From positions 620,001-684,000 of the forward strand of contig CACVBU010001102.1 of the NCBI GenBank assembly GCA_902728285.1: a stretch of 64,000 nucleotides of DNA. The letters are read 5' to 3'. Below are positions 36,601-48,600 of the stretch, in pieces. The position numbers and the translations under genes are program-made. Each line of letters begins with the position of its first letter. Positions within the stretch are counted from its first letter, which is position 1. The notes beneath the pieces were generated by a model that had not been told where the DNA came from, made no database searches, and saw nothing but the letters and a program-made list of their open reading frames with translations. Source of the stretch: Clytia hemisphaerica (lineage: Eukaryota; Cnidaria; Hydrozoa; Leptothecata; Clytiidae).

Positions 36601-39600
36601 AAAACAGACAAATCTTATTTTGTACTATTTTGTTTGACTAAACATGCTGAATCAATTTAAATATGGAATCTCCTGACATGGCCCAAATATGGCCCGAATG
36701 ATTCGGGTCATGTTCGGGCCAAAAGAATTGATAGGGTCTCTCGGCCCGAACATAGCCCGAACAGGCCCGAGAATTCTCGGGCCATGTCGAGGGTCGTGGA
36801 CATGTTTGTCGGGATTTATTTCTACCTCAAGAAAAAATAACAGTCATAAGACGAAATTTATACAAGGGAGAGAATGGATATTGTCATTGTAGAAACTAAA
36901 AAATTATGGGAATGATTTGCTTTGAATCTTGTTGTGAGGAATTTCTGGAGGATTTTATTTTGTCCATCATGATACAGCATGACCCATGGCCTGCAAAATA
37001 CAACAGCAGCAGATGCATGTGATAGGGCTATCTAGTGACCACCAACAAAGACAAAATTGTTGAACTGATTGCATATGCTACTGAACCTGTCAAATAGTTC
37101 CGATATCAAAGAGATTGTAAACAGACTTCTGAAGACCATGAATGTGATTTTTGTTATCAAAATTATGAATCGGTCAATGATATTGATAATTTGACGTGCT
37201 TCTTCCCAAACTCAGAGCTCAAACATCGAACGACATTTCTTGAACTAACTTGGGAATATGTTTCAAATTCATTTTTGATGGATTATATTCCTGTTCTGCT
37301 ATCATCCTGACATGCATATACACAAAGTAAAGAAACCCAACCTATGATTTAAAATAAGTACCAAGAATTCATTTGCTTGACTGAGAAATGTTTTTCATTT
37401 TTTTTGGGATTATTGTGAATTATTTTATGTTTTGGCTGGTGTCTCTTGGAATTTTAATGAAAGTGACATAAGGATAAATGGATGTAGAGGCATTATATTA
37501 TTACTGTTTTTCTAGTTTTTACATTTTATTTCATATTTAGTTTTGTTGAAAAATGTCCATAAGCTTCATTAAAGCTTGATAATAGATTTTTGGCCCAGCT
37601 AGCTTTAGCGTAGTGGGCCTTTCATTAGCATTCTGCCCGGTGTCAGTGTGTAACAATTTACTAGGCGATACGCGTTTTCAAGCACAGCACAGGCTAGTAC
37701 ATATTGTGAAGGATTTGATTGGCTGTTAGAACATGATTGACAGAATAAAAAACAATTGAAATCGTCTTTATTGGTTAAAAACATAAAAGGAGAAAATACA
37801 ATTAACTATTAAAACTATAAGAATATAACAGATGTAGTACGTTTTAAGAAAAAACAATGTGATTTACACAGAAATAACCGTAACAAACCTTCTCTTTAGG
37901 AAGATGTTCTTTTAAAAAAGTTGTTTTTACATTTCTCTATCATGTGAACAGTTCAGTTGTTCACGTGTTAGGAAAAAAACTAACATCTCTGTATATAAGA
38001 TTAAATATTATGAATTATTTCTCATTGCTGTAAATAAGAGATAGCCGAATGGTCTAAGGCGTATATGGCTTGTATAAGCGACTCCAGGTTCAAATCCCCT
38101 CTGCTACTCAAGTCTTGTTAAGTTCATATTTTTATTCGCTGGGCCTTCATGCCCTCTGGGCTTCTTGTTATTTTTCAAAACAAATGAACAACTTTGACTC
38201 AAAAAAGCTTAACTTTATACATAACTTTTTTTTTCTCTCGCAGAGGTTTTGATATAATAGATTATACACAAAATTTCTAACAATTTTCTTGTTCATCTCT
38301 TTTGTATATTTTTATGGCTCTCTCCCTTTGTGAGGCTTGTGATATTTCCATGCTGTTTCATAGAAAATGTGTACATTATTATTGTTGAGATACCTATTTA
38401 TTCAAAAAGTGAATGGATTTTAAAAGAAATTGTGAGATCTTTTCTTTTTCTATCATAACTTTTTTAGCTATACGGTTTTGAATTTTATAAGCAATGCAGT
38501 GCTAAAGGGCTCAGGCCTCAAAATGGCCTAAAAGCAACTTGGCTTAGGAACTCTAGACCTAAGTATAAAAAATTTTTAAACTACTAGGAAACCCATTATT
38601 TTCATTTTCCACTCTGAAAAGACCCTGAAATCTTGCTATATTACGACTAAAAAACTGCTTTTTTACTGTCAAAAATTTGAAATTTGAGGCCATATTTAGC
38701 CAATCTAGAGGGTCCTATTTTCAAAAATTTTCTTACCCGTCCGCCCCAACCATGGTGGCGCCTCCTTAGACACTTATGTAGCCGTTACGTCATAATACCA
38801 GAGATACACCATTCTTTTTAAATCCTAAACCCCCCTGTAAACGTAATCAAATACAATCGAATCCGAAAAAAGTGGGGTAATATTAAATTGACAGTCGATT
38901 GCTCGATCTTGTACCATTGAGCTAGGCTGCTCATTAGGATCATGGTATACAAAATTTATGTCCGAGATCATGAGGACGTTGATCTCGTCAAATATATATG
39001 GCAACTGTCCTAGGAAAGTAGCCACTCCAATACAGCTTTTCTATTTCTTCTTATAGCTGTCATGTTAGCAAATAGAACTTAGGGAGGAAATGATATATAA
39101 GTAATTCAACTTAATGAGCCTCATTGACCCAATCAAGACTGGGTGGGAGGAAAGAAAAATGTTATTATGCATTATGCATATCCATATAATTACATAAAGA
39201 TTGAAATAAAATTGCTTGCTTATCACACCAACGACTTAATAAAATAGATGGACCAAGAACTTCATGCAATGGCTCTTAGAAATCTTTTGTTTTCTATTCA
39301 TTTTGTATTCTTTCATCTTGCCGTCTTTCCGCCGTCCGCGTAAGTCATTACAAAGAAATCAGACTTTTTACAAGCATCCTAAATGGTGTAAAATCAATTA
39401 TATCGAATTTCTACTGACCATAAACATAATTTTCGATTTTTTTGCTTACGTCAGATCGCATTTTTAATCATCTTTCTCACAAGATATTTTTCAATATTTT
39501 TCGACAACACTGTTGCGCTTTTCAGCACATTTTCTTTAAGAACATAAACATTTTTGAAAAACTCTAAGAAAATAAACGTGCGTTCATGGTGCGTTCTTAA

Positions 39601-42600
39601 GATAGAAACACAAAACACTATCCAAATACAATGTTATAATTTTTTTAACAATGTTTACTAATTTTAAGCCTAAAAGTTTGACTTGAATTAAGAACATATC
39701 ACAAAATTTAGGTCATGTGATCAATATCAACCAATAGCTAATCTTAAAAAATGCTTTTGCAAGCGGAATGACATTTTAATGATGCAAAAAATCATTAAAT
39801 TTTTTATCATTCTTACGCGGATCATTTCAATAGGATACTGGTTTATCTATTTTATTAGGTCGTTGATCACACTTACTGTACTGTTTCAACAAACTTGGAA
39901 AAAAAGAAAATTTCGAAATCCCCACTGAAATTTTCATTCTAATTCTGTGTCCCCACTGGTATTTTCTGTCTTTGAAAAATCCCCACTGGATTTCCAAAGA
40001 AAATTTTTTATCCCCGGTGAAATTTTTAAAGCCACCGGGTCACTGAGACAGGGGTGTTTATAGTGATGTTATTCTTTACGTAGTGGGTGTAATGTAATGA
40101 ACTGAAAATCTTTAATGCATATTGACACTTTTGTCAAACGCACGACAGTCTTTTTCAGAATGACGTGAAAAAGAACGGCAGTTTCAGACACGCCATATAT
40201 CGCGACTTAGCAAGACTTTCGATGTTTTTTTGTCAACACGTACGATTGTTTCCAAATAAAGAGTGTCCCAAGGTCCCTGACACATACACGCTTGTTATAA
40301 GAGCAAACTTTATAGGTACAGGAGAAGACTTCGATGGCCAAAACATTAAGGACAAGTTAAGAAGATTTTGAGACTAAGAACTTAAAAAGTTAAAAATATC
40401 CGAAAGCTTAAAAATTTGTATGATGTTATAAAAAACAGGGTACATCTTACCATTGGTATTGGGTTTTTTTAAACCTACAATTCGATTCATCCGTTGGTAT
40501 TGTGTTACGGTTCACCCAGAGATCATCTTCAAGAGTGATAATTGATTTTGCTCTGTAATGAAAATAGCCAAACCTTCTTAGAAAAATGGATAAATACATA
40601 ACTGAAACCCCCTCCCCTTCCCATAGAAAAAATGGTGTAAACAATATCTTTTATGAACTAAGAACTTGCCGTGATTAAATCGTAATTGGGAAATGAATAA
40701 GCTCTAAAGTAACGATGCATCTAGAATGAAGCCTTTAAAAGTTAATATTTCTTCAGTAATAAAACTCTATAAAACTATGATAAAATTGATTTGGCACTTG
40801 GGTACCCAATGAGCAATGTCCCTGCTAGTTGCTTTTTGACAAGTATTTTCAAAATTCCTTCTCTTGCCTCCTTTTAAGGAAAACTCCATCAAGAATATTC
40901 TTATCCAAACATCTGTTTTCTTATCCATACTTACTTATAAACATAGACACGGTTTGATAATGGGGCACCGATCGCCAAAGCTGGAAGAAATAAAGATATT
41001 TCTTTGTTTTGAAGAATTTAAAATGTAAAAAAATGAGGCAACCCTTTATGGCCAAAAGGCTGACGTTACAAGTCCAAAGTCCTAATCCTAATGACGGGGC
41101 ACCGATTGTCGAAACTGGAAGTAAGAATCGAGAAAAAAAGACGAAATTAGACGTGCTTTTTTTTATTAGAAAAGTCTGTTTACCTGGATAAACCCGAGAG
41201 TCGATGACAGCTGCAGTTATAGAATAACCAAATGAGCCTCCTTGCACAGGGGATTGTAGAATCTGTTTAATCAAAGAATTGTAAAAGGAAGTTTTGGTAC
41301 CATATCATTTGGAGAAAAATATATCACAAAAGAACCGTTGTCCCTTCAAACACCTCCTCGGACTAAAGATAAGAAAACATTTTCAAAAAGTCTCTTAGCG
41401 GTACAATTTGATTTTTATTAAGCTGCCATTTTAAAGGCTCTTTAACTATTTAGCCCATCCACTCCCAAACTACTTTTACATCTGGATAATTGAGAGAAAT
41501 ACTGAAAGGCTTCACATCAGTCTTTTAGCTCCAATTCTAACAGTTCCATCAACTCTTGAATCGTTCGATATTAATTCACCTGTGTTGGTTTATCAAAAAG
41601 TTGTGAATCTCGGACGTTATATATGTAAACTGCACCATTTCCATCTTCACCACCCCAAGGAGCACTGATTGCCAAATCTATTGATAAAAAAAGTAATTAT
41701 AATATCTACATAAGTAACATGGTGGTAACTATCATACAATAAACAATCTGCACGACACATAGTTCTTCGTGCTAGCACATAATTTTTCTGGAAATCGCTA
41801 AAAACTTAATCTTTATTTTCATTTAATTTATATTTCATTCAAAGTTTGACTATACTATAGAAAGCTAGATTGAAAATTTTGAGTTTCGAGTTTATCTGGA
41901 AAAAAACTTGAATACTACGAATTAAAGATATGAAAAATAAAATACCATTAGTTCCATCCCCATTGATATCACCAATATTGATAATGGTCGCGCCAAAACG
42001 TGCATTTTCTTGATTTTCACCTGTCAAAGTCATGTTGCCATTAAATTCAAACTATCAACAAGAAAAAAGCAAGGACAATAGAAAAAATTGTCAAATATCT
42101 AAAAAATTGAAACAACTTAAAAAATCAATCAAATCTAACATATCAAAAGTTGTTGACATCTTTTAAAAATATTTAAATTATCCCTATTGCTATAGAAGCC
42201 CTAAATGCCCTCTTTTAACTCAAATTTTATAAATTCATCATAGAACATTTTTGAAAATACTTTATTTTGGTTGCCAAGGCTAACAATAATTTTGTCCTAT
42301 CAGCGGAAGGTTTTCAAATTCGATTTTAAGTAACTTAAGAAAATTTCACAATCCGAAAAGAGTTTGCAGCATTTAGAAGTTTATTTCAATTATAAGCCTC
42401 TTGCGGATCGTTCAGAAACGTTGAGAGCTCCTGGCAAGGCTAATATGTCTAAAAGCCTTAAGAGAACTAAATATTATTTTGGCTGGAATGTGTTCCATCT
42501 TTTTAGAGGGTCCATTCATATCTTGTATCACTCGATATTGTTCTTTTTAATGGAGTTTAATTTACCTGCTTAATAAGTTGGAATCTTACCTTAGCCTTCC

Positions 42601-45600
42601 CATTATTGATGAAGATGAAAACTCTGCCTTCTTCTTGACCAATTCTGTTACCAAACTGCCTGGAAAACATTGGAGCACCGATGGCTAAATCATCAAATCT
42701 AAAAAGAAAGCCATAACATTGACCATGATAAGAAGTATATTCGAAATCAAAATCAAAATGAGGGGTAAAATCGTCTGCTTTTAAATGATATGCCAGTTTG
42801 TAGAAAAAAAGTTATCAGCATTTTCGGTACCTCAGTAATCTGTGTGGTTGCTTAATAATAATAATAACATATGTTTTGCCAAAAAATAAAGCTCCCTTGG
42901 AAAAAAGAAATCTTTTTGAAAGAAAAGATAGACAAGGGTAGCAAACACAAAATATTTTGATGATCCCCTTAATTTTTGTTAAAAGGTGTAACTTTTAGTG
43001 TTGAAAAAAAGTAAAGGGTACCAAAATTGGTGATCAGAAAAAATCAGCAGCTGGAGGGGTTGCCTTCTATGCCTCCCCTGTCATCATGCTACTACTTCCA
43101 TTAAGAGAGTATCAGAATGAAAATCAAAGTATAAATCATATGATTTTAAATATCATACTTGGATTTTTGAAATTTTGAACTTTTGAAATTTTGAAGAGGA
43201 TTGTGGACTCACCCATCACCATTAACATCAATTGAAGCAATGGATCCACCAAACTGTCCAGGACCCTGTAATTTTTGTTTTTAAAAATATAATGGATATT
43301 GATTTTGGACTAAACAGATAAAGTCAGATAATGTTATTTTATTAACAAAATAGACTTTATATAAGCTATGAAATTTAGTCACTCATTTGTAACATAAAAA
43401 TAATGAATCATTTTAATAAAAGATTATTACCCCTTTAGATTGAACTGGTACGGTGATTCTATCGATCACGTTCAGTATGGAATCATCCTGCGTGATATCC
43501 GGTGTCTGCTGTTCAGAATTGAGTTTGTACTGATAAACAACAACCTACGGATAAATGATCTACATATAATTGAACGGCTATCAAAAAGTAAATAACTGGA
43601 AATTCACTCATGATAAATTTTCTTTGTGAACAGTAGTGTCTTTTTGGGCATATGTAACTTATATTTGAGAATGAGTTTTATAGTGCAAAAAAAGAATCTC
43701 AATTGTTAAATTTTTCTTGCTTGAAAAGTTACATTAACCCATTAACCTAAGAATTTGTTGGAGGTTTAGAATAAAGTTCCTTTACAAAAGTAGTCATCGG
43801 TGTATTTTCTAATTGCCATATTTATGAAGTAATTAAAAACAAAGTGTTACTTCTCCATCATATAGCTTCGACCAAGGTGCTCCAGATGCCAGTCCTAAAA
43901 TAAATGAAATAGCTTTGAACATTTCTAATTTCCTTTTGGGTATAATCTTTTTATTTTAAATAGTGGTTCTTCTTGGACCCAGGACAAAAAAATAAAAATA
44001 TATAATATTTGGGGATTTTACCTACTTTCCATCTGAAAAAAGGGTTTTTTCGAGTACAGATCTTAAGCATAGTGATAATTTTGGAACAAAAATATATATT
44101 ATCAAAAGTTTTCTTCATAATAGCATTATTTTAAAGTTTGTAAACAAAAAAATGAACCTGGAAGCACAGAGCCAGTGAAGTTTCCTTTAGTTGAGCTGTA
44201 ACCTAAATATATAATAAAAGATTAATATAAAATTAATAATCATGAATTAATTTGGGTTACAAATAAAGTTACATAGTGATTAAATTGGGCTACATCATGT
44301 TATAGATATTAGTCTCAATTTGTCTTATCTTCATAGATTTTTCATTTTTATTACATTATTTTAGCCATTATTTGCTAAGAGGGGAGAATATTTGAGCCCT
44401 AAGCAAATTCAGAGAAGGTACTAGGTCCAACAAATGTTAACAAATTTACCAAGCATAGTAGTTCTTCCAGTATATTTCCATCTATTGATAATAACCTCTT
44501 GATTGTCAAAAAAATTGCTATCATCTTTCACATTCAAAACATTGATAAAATTGGATACTTTGACACCATTGGCAGTTGTAACAACACTTCCTGTAGATTT
44601 TACAGAATTAATTGTTATTAGAAATTGTTTATGTGTACTAAAAATATTTTAAGAGGTATGTCATTTTTATAGCATTTTTAGCAATCAGCAATGGATGTAA
44701 TACAAAACCCAAACATTTTAAAGATTAGATTATAATAATATTTTTACCTGCAGTAAAAAAATATAAATTTTTTCCAATAACATTTTAATATTGTACCTGT
44801 AAAAAGCCCTGACCCTGGTGCAGTTATGAATTGATGAAGTTTATTTTTCAACTTGAACGATTGGATGTCGCCATATCCAAGAAGGCATTTTCCATAATTA
44901 GGGTACGCAGGTTGCGTTTCGTCAGCTAAAAATAATAATAACAAGATTTAAAATAAATAAATACACAAGGGTATCTTGAGACATTGACTTTTCTAAACTT
45001 TCAAATATGTAATGAAGATTATTTTTTTCTACATCATGTTCATTATAAGAAAATAAAATGGAACATAAGATATTGTTTGATAAAAAGATTTTTCGACCAA
45101 CACCTTTGCTTAATACATTTAAGAAAAAGAGATGTTTTGGCAAATGCGACAGTCTTTTGAATAACTAATTACTCCACATACATTACTTTCCCTCAGCCAA
45201 TAAAAACATGATAAATTATCTTGTCTCTCGTTAACTGCTGTGGAGTAATTAGTAATTCAAAAGACCGTTCGCCAAAACAACTATACAAGGTATAGTAAGG
45301 TCACATCTGATAGCGACAGTCAAATTCAACAAAATCTGAGTTTTTCTGAAAAATCATGAAAAATCGCTACTAGACCCACTCAAATTCATCAAAAACATCA
45401 ACCAATTCAACTTAAACATCACCATAACCAACCATCATGACGTCCACGAGGAATAGAAATACTCCAAATCCGCTTTGCAGTCCTTCATCCTGTGCTGACG
45501 ACCAAAACGAAGAAAGTTTAACCTGCTCGAAGTGTAATCGGCTAGTGCACTACATTTGTACAAGGCTACCACCCTACATGATTGCAGTCTGTAAAGACGG

Positions 45601-48600
45601 GAGAAGAACTGCGAACGCATGCAAATACGTGTGTCAAAATTGTGTGAAAGTACATAAAGATCTTTTGGTCCTCTCCCCTCAACCTGGACCTCAACCATCC
45701 CTGCGAACGGCCGCCGAGCTTGCAAAATTAAATGAGACGATTAAGAAAACGAAAGACATTAAGAAATTGAAGTCTAATGAACAACACCTTCTCGAGATTA
45801 TTGAATCTAAAAAAAAAGAGCTCACTAATCTAGAGAAGAAATTGTCTAATGACCCGGCGTTTCATACTGTCGAATATGTAGAGAGTAAACTGGAAAAGAA
45901 ACTAGAAACCTTCCGAACGGAAATCTTAACATCATTGAAAGAGGAATGTAAAAAATCGTATGCTGCAGCCACTTCTGCCAATGTCCAAGTGCCTAATGAC
46001 AATATCAAGACCGCCGTTAAAGAGGTCCACGAGGAGGAGGCAGCAGAAGAAAGGGATAAGATCAGAAGATCAAAGAACATCATCATCCATGGTGTTGAGG
46101 ATCCAACGACAGAGGATGCTACCAAAAAAGATGAAGCATGGGTGAAAACACTCATCGAAAAGCTCCACGTCAAAATTAACATCAAGTATATCTCAAGAAT
46201 TGGCAAATCAGTAGACGGGAAAAAGCGTCCCCTCATTGTTACTCTGAACAGTGGAACACAGTCAAAAATAAAGGGGGGTTTTGTGACATTTCTACCTTTT
46301 GTCATATCTGATACAATATCTGGTGGAATTTTGAGGTTACCATATCAAAACTTTGAAGAACTCAAGTATAGAAATTTCTCGTTGTTTTAGAAGAAACACG
46401 AATTTAAGAGGTTACTTCAATCCTGAGTAATACTTAGAAATATGATGTGGTTAAAGTGAGGTTACCCAAATGAGGTTACCTCATTCTAAAGCTTATAAAT
46501 CAATACCTACTGAAGCAAAATTGCTCAAAATTTAAATATGCCTCAAGTAGGCCTCATTCTAAGCAAAAACTAATTTGGATTTCTTATAAGCTGTATTTTT
46601 GGGGCTAAATTGAGGTTACCAATTCACAATTTTCATAAACCCCTTTATCATCTAATTGGCTTCAAAAAAAGTGGATATTTTGTTGGCAATTGGTTTGATA
46701 AAGGTAATAGAAGCTAAATTCATCATGAAAATTATGACTGATAAACAAAAAGGTTGTATATTTAAGGTTACTCTTGTAGAAAAGCACCATTTTCACTGTA
46801 ATCCTGTGTTAAGCTAAAGCTAATAAGGCTATTAATCAAAGATCAATATTATTTGTTTTGCATGACTATAAACATCAAATCATAAACTAAATCACATCTC
46901 AAGATGGATTATTAGAAGTAAAAGAAATCAGAATCTTTAAAATTCAAATTTTGATGGGTTTTTGAGGTTACTACAATCCACCGAAAAGTAACCTCAAATA
47001 TCACACCAAATCTTCAATATTTTTCGCACTTTTTTTGACCAAGTGTTGCCATGTCAGTATAGAGTATGCTCTCAAGTTTTTAGAGGTTAAAATAGTTTTT
47101 ACAAAAAGATGTGGTGTTTCAAAGGTTACCCTATAAAAATGATGGTAACCTCAAAAATACCCCATAAAATCTTCCGAAAAATTTATGACAATACCGTGCT
47201 AAGACATCGACCCTGGGTGTAAAATTTCAAAGCCTAAATGTGATTATTTATGATTTTATTCTAAATTTACCAAAAAGAGCAATTTTTTGACTTTCCAAAA
47301 ATGTCACACAATTTTTGACTGTGTTCAGTGAGGAAGAGAAAATGAATGTTTTTGGAAATCTCCCAGCGCTAAAAGGAATTGAAGCCTATAAGGGGATGAG
47401 CATTTGCGAAGATCTAACTCCAGCTCAAAGAAAAAAGTACAAAGAGGCGGCAGAAGATGCTAAGGCACGAAATCAAACCGAAAAAGATGGAGTCTGGAGA
47501 GTGCGGGGTTTTGCAAAAAACGGATTCGATGTAAAGAAGATAAACGCCAAAGATCGGCAATAAACCAAACACGAAAAAACCTTAACATACTATATACTAA
47601 TGCAGACCAACTAACTAAAATAAAGAGAAAAGAACTAAATGAAGTGATTTCAAAAGAACAACCCGATATCATTGCAATTTGTGAAGTAAAACCGAAACAT
47701 TCGAAAAAAGAACGTCTCATACAAGACTACCACATTGAAGGCTACTCCGAACCCTACGAAACAAATGCCTTAAATAATGTTGGACGTGGAATCATCGTTT
47801 TGACACATAAATCGATCAAAAATGTAGTCGAAGTGACACCCAATCGTGAATTTCAGGAGGTATGCTTGCTGGAAATCAAACTCAAAGGAGCGGATTCTTT
47901 GCTTTTTGGATGTATGTATCGAAGTCCAACCAACACGAGAACATCAGCAAAAAACAATACAGCACTTAATCTTCTTCTGAAGGAAATAGCAATGAATAAG
48001 AAATACAGTCATAAGTGTATCGTCGGTGACTTCAACTATAAAGATATCAATTGGGAAAACTGGTCAACTCCTCACGATGACACGAAGGAAGACGAACAAT
48101 TTCTCGAAGCTTTAAGAGACTCCTTCTTTTACCAACACGTCGATGAACCAACAAGAGCTAGAGGTACCGATACGCCATCAATTATTGACCTGATTCTGAC
48201 AAATGAAGAAAGCCAGGTTAGCAACATAACCTATCTTTCACCACTTCATAAAAGTGATCACAGTGTTCTATCATTTACGTTCGAATGTTACCTTGAAACA
48301 GAATGCATTATTGAAAACTATAACTACAATAAGGCAGATTTTGAAGCAATGAAAGGACATCTTGAGAACTCTGACTGGGTTACAGGTTTCCATCAAAAAG
48401 CAGAAAATGCAAACGTAAATGATTGCTGGAAGATGTTGCGAGATAAATTATTCAAGCTTAGGAATCGGTACGTTCCTCGTACGAAGGGGAAACATGCCTA
48501 CGGAAAAAAGGGAAGTTTTGCAATCGATCAAGATATTCAACAAAGCTTAAAAGAAAAACGTCGCCTTCATCGCAAATGGATAAGATCAATAGGTACAACT

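Larger units (their letters stand above)
35094..40057. mobile_element. 4.96-kb DNA transposon, TTATA duplication, no transposase seen
   Basis: Ends ACAACCCTGTGTCACAGACC and, from the right, ACACCCCTGTCTCAGTGACC. TTATA is duplicated at 35089-35093 and 40058-40062. Beneath the ends both sides carry iterated TCCCCACTGAAA/CCCCGG motifs. The interior is AT-rich with a nested hAT-type element, a tRNA-like sequence and no recognisable protein. A related terminus lies at 57630-57855. The superfamily is not recognised. Confidence 0.8.
33603..40212. mobile_element. Foldback Mutator-like element, 9-bp duplication, hosting two nested transposons
   Basis: The outer ends match over about 155 bp in inverted orientation (GCTAAGTCGCGATATATGG inward; also GTTCATTACATTACACCC). 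AGACTTTCG is duplicated at 33594-33602 and 40213-40221. Long ends and a 9-bp duplication are the marks of Mutator-like elements. The original element is about 1.65 kb and is one large palindrome; it was split by the 5-kb insertion at 35094. It fills nearly all of integrin intron 15. Confidence 0.87.

Noticed and set aside
38041..38112. Functional tRNA gene
   Set aside because: Boxes A and B are recognisable, but the anticodon arm does not fold and the sequence lies in a transposon interior.
38825..39025. Minus-strand open frame of 66 codons inside the 5-kb transposon
   Set aside because: No recognised motif and no clear splice sites; the integrin exons on either side join in phase without it.
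45862..46305. 147-codon frame antisense to LINE ORF1
   Set aside because: Shadow of the ORF1 coding strand; it crosses the border of the inserted transposon.
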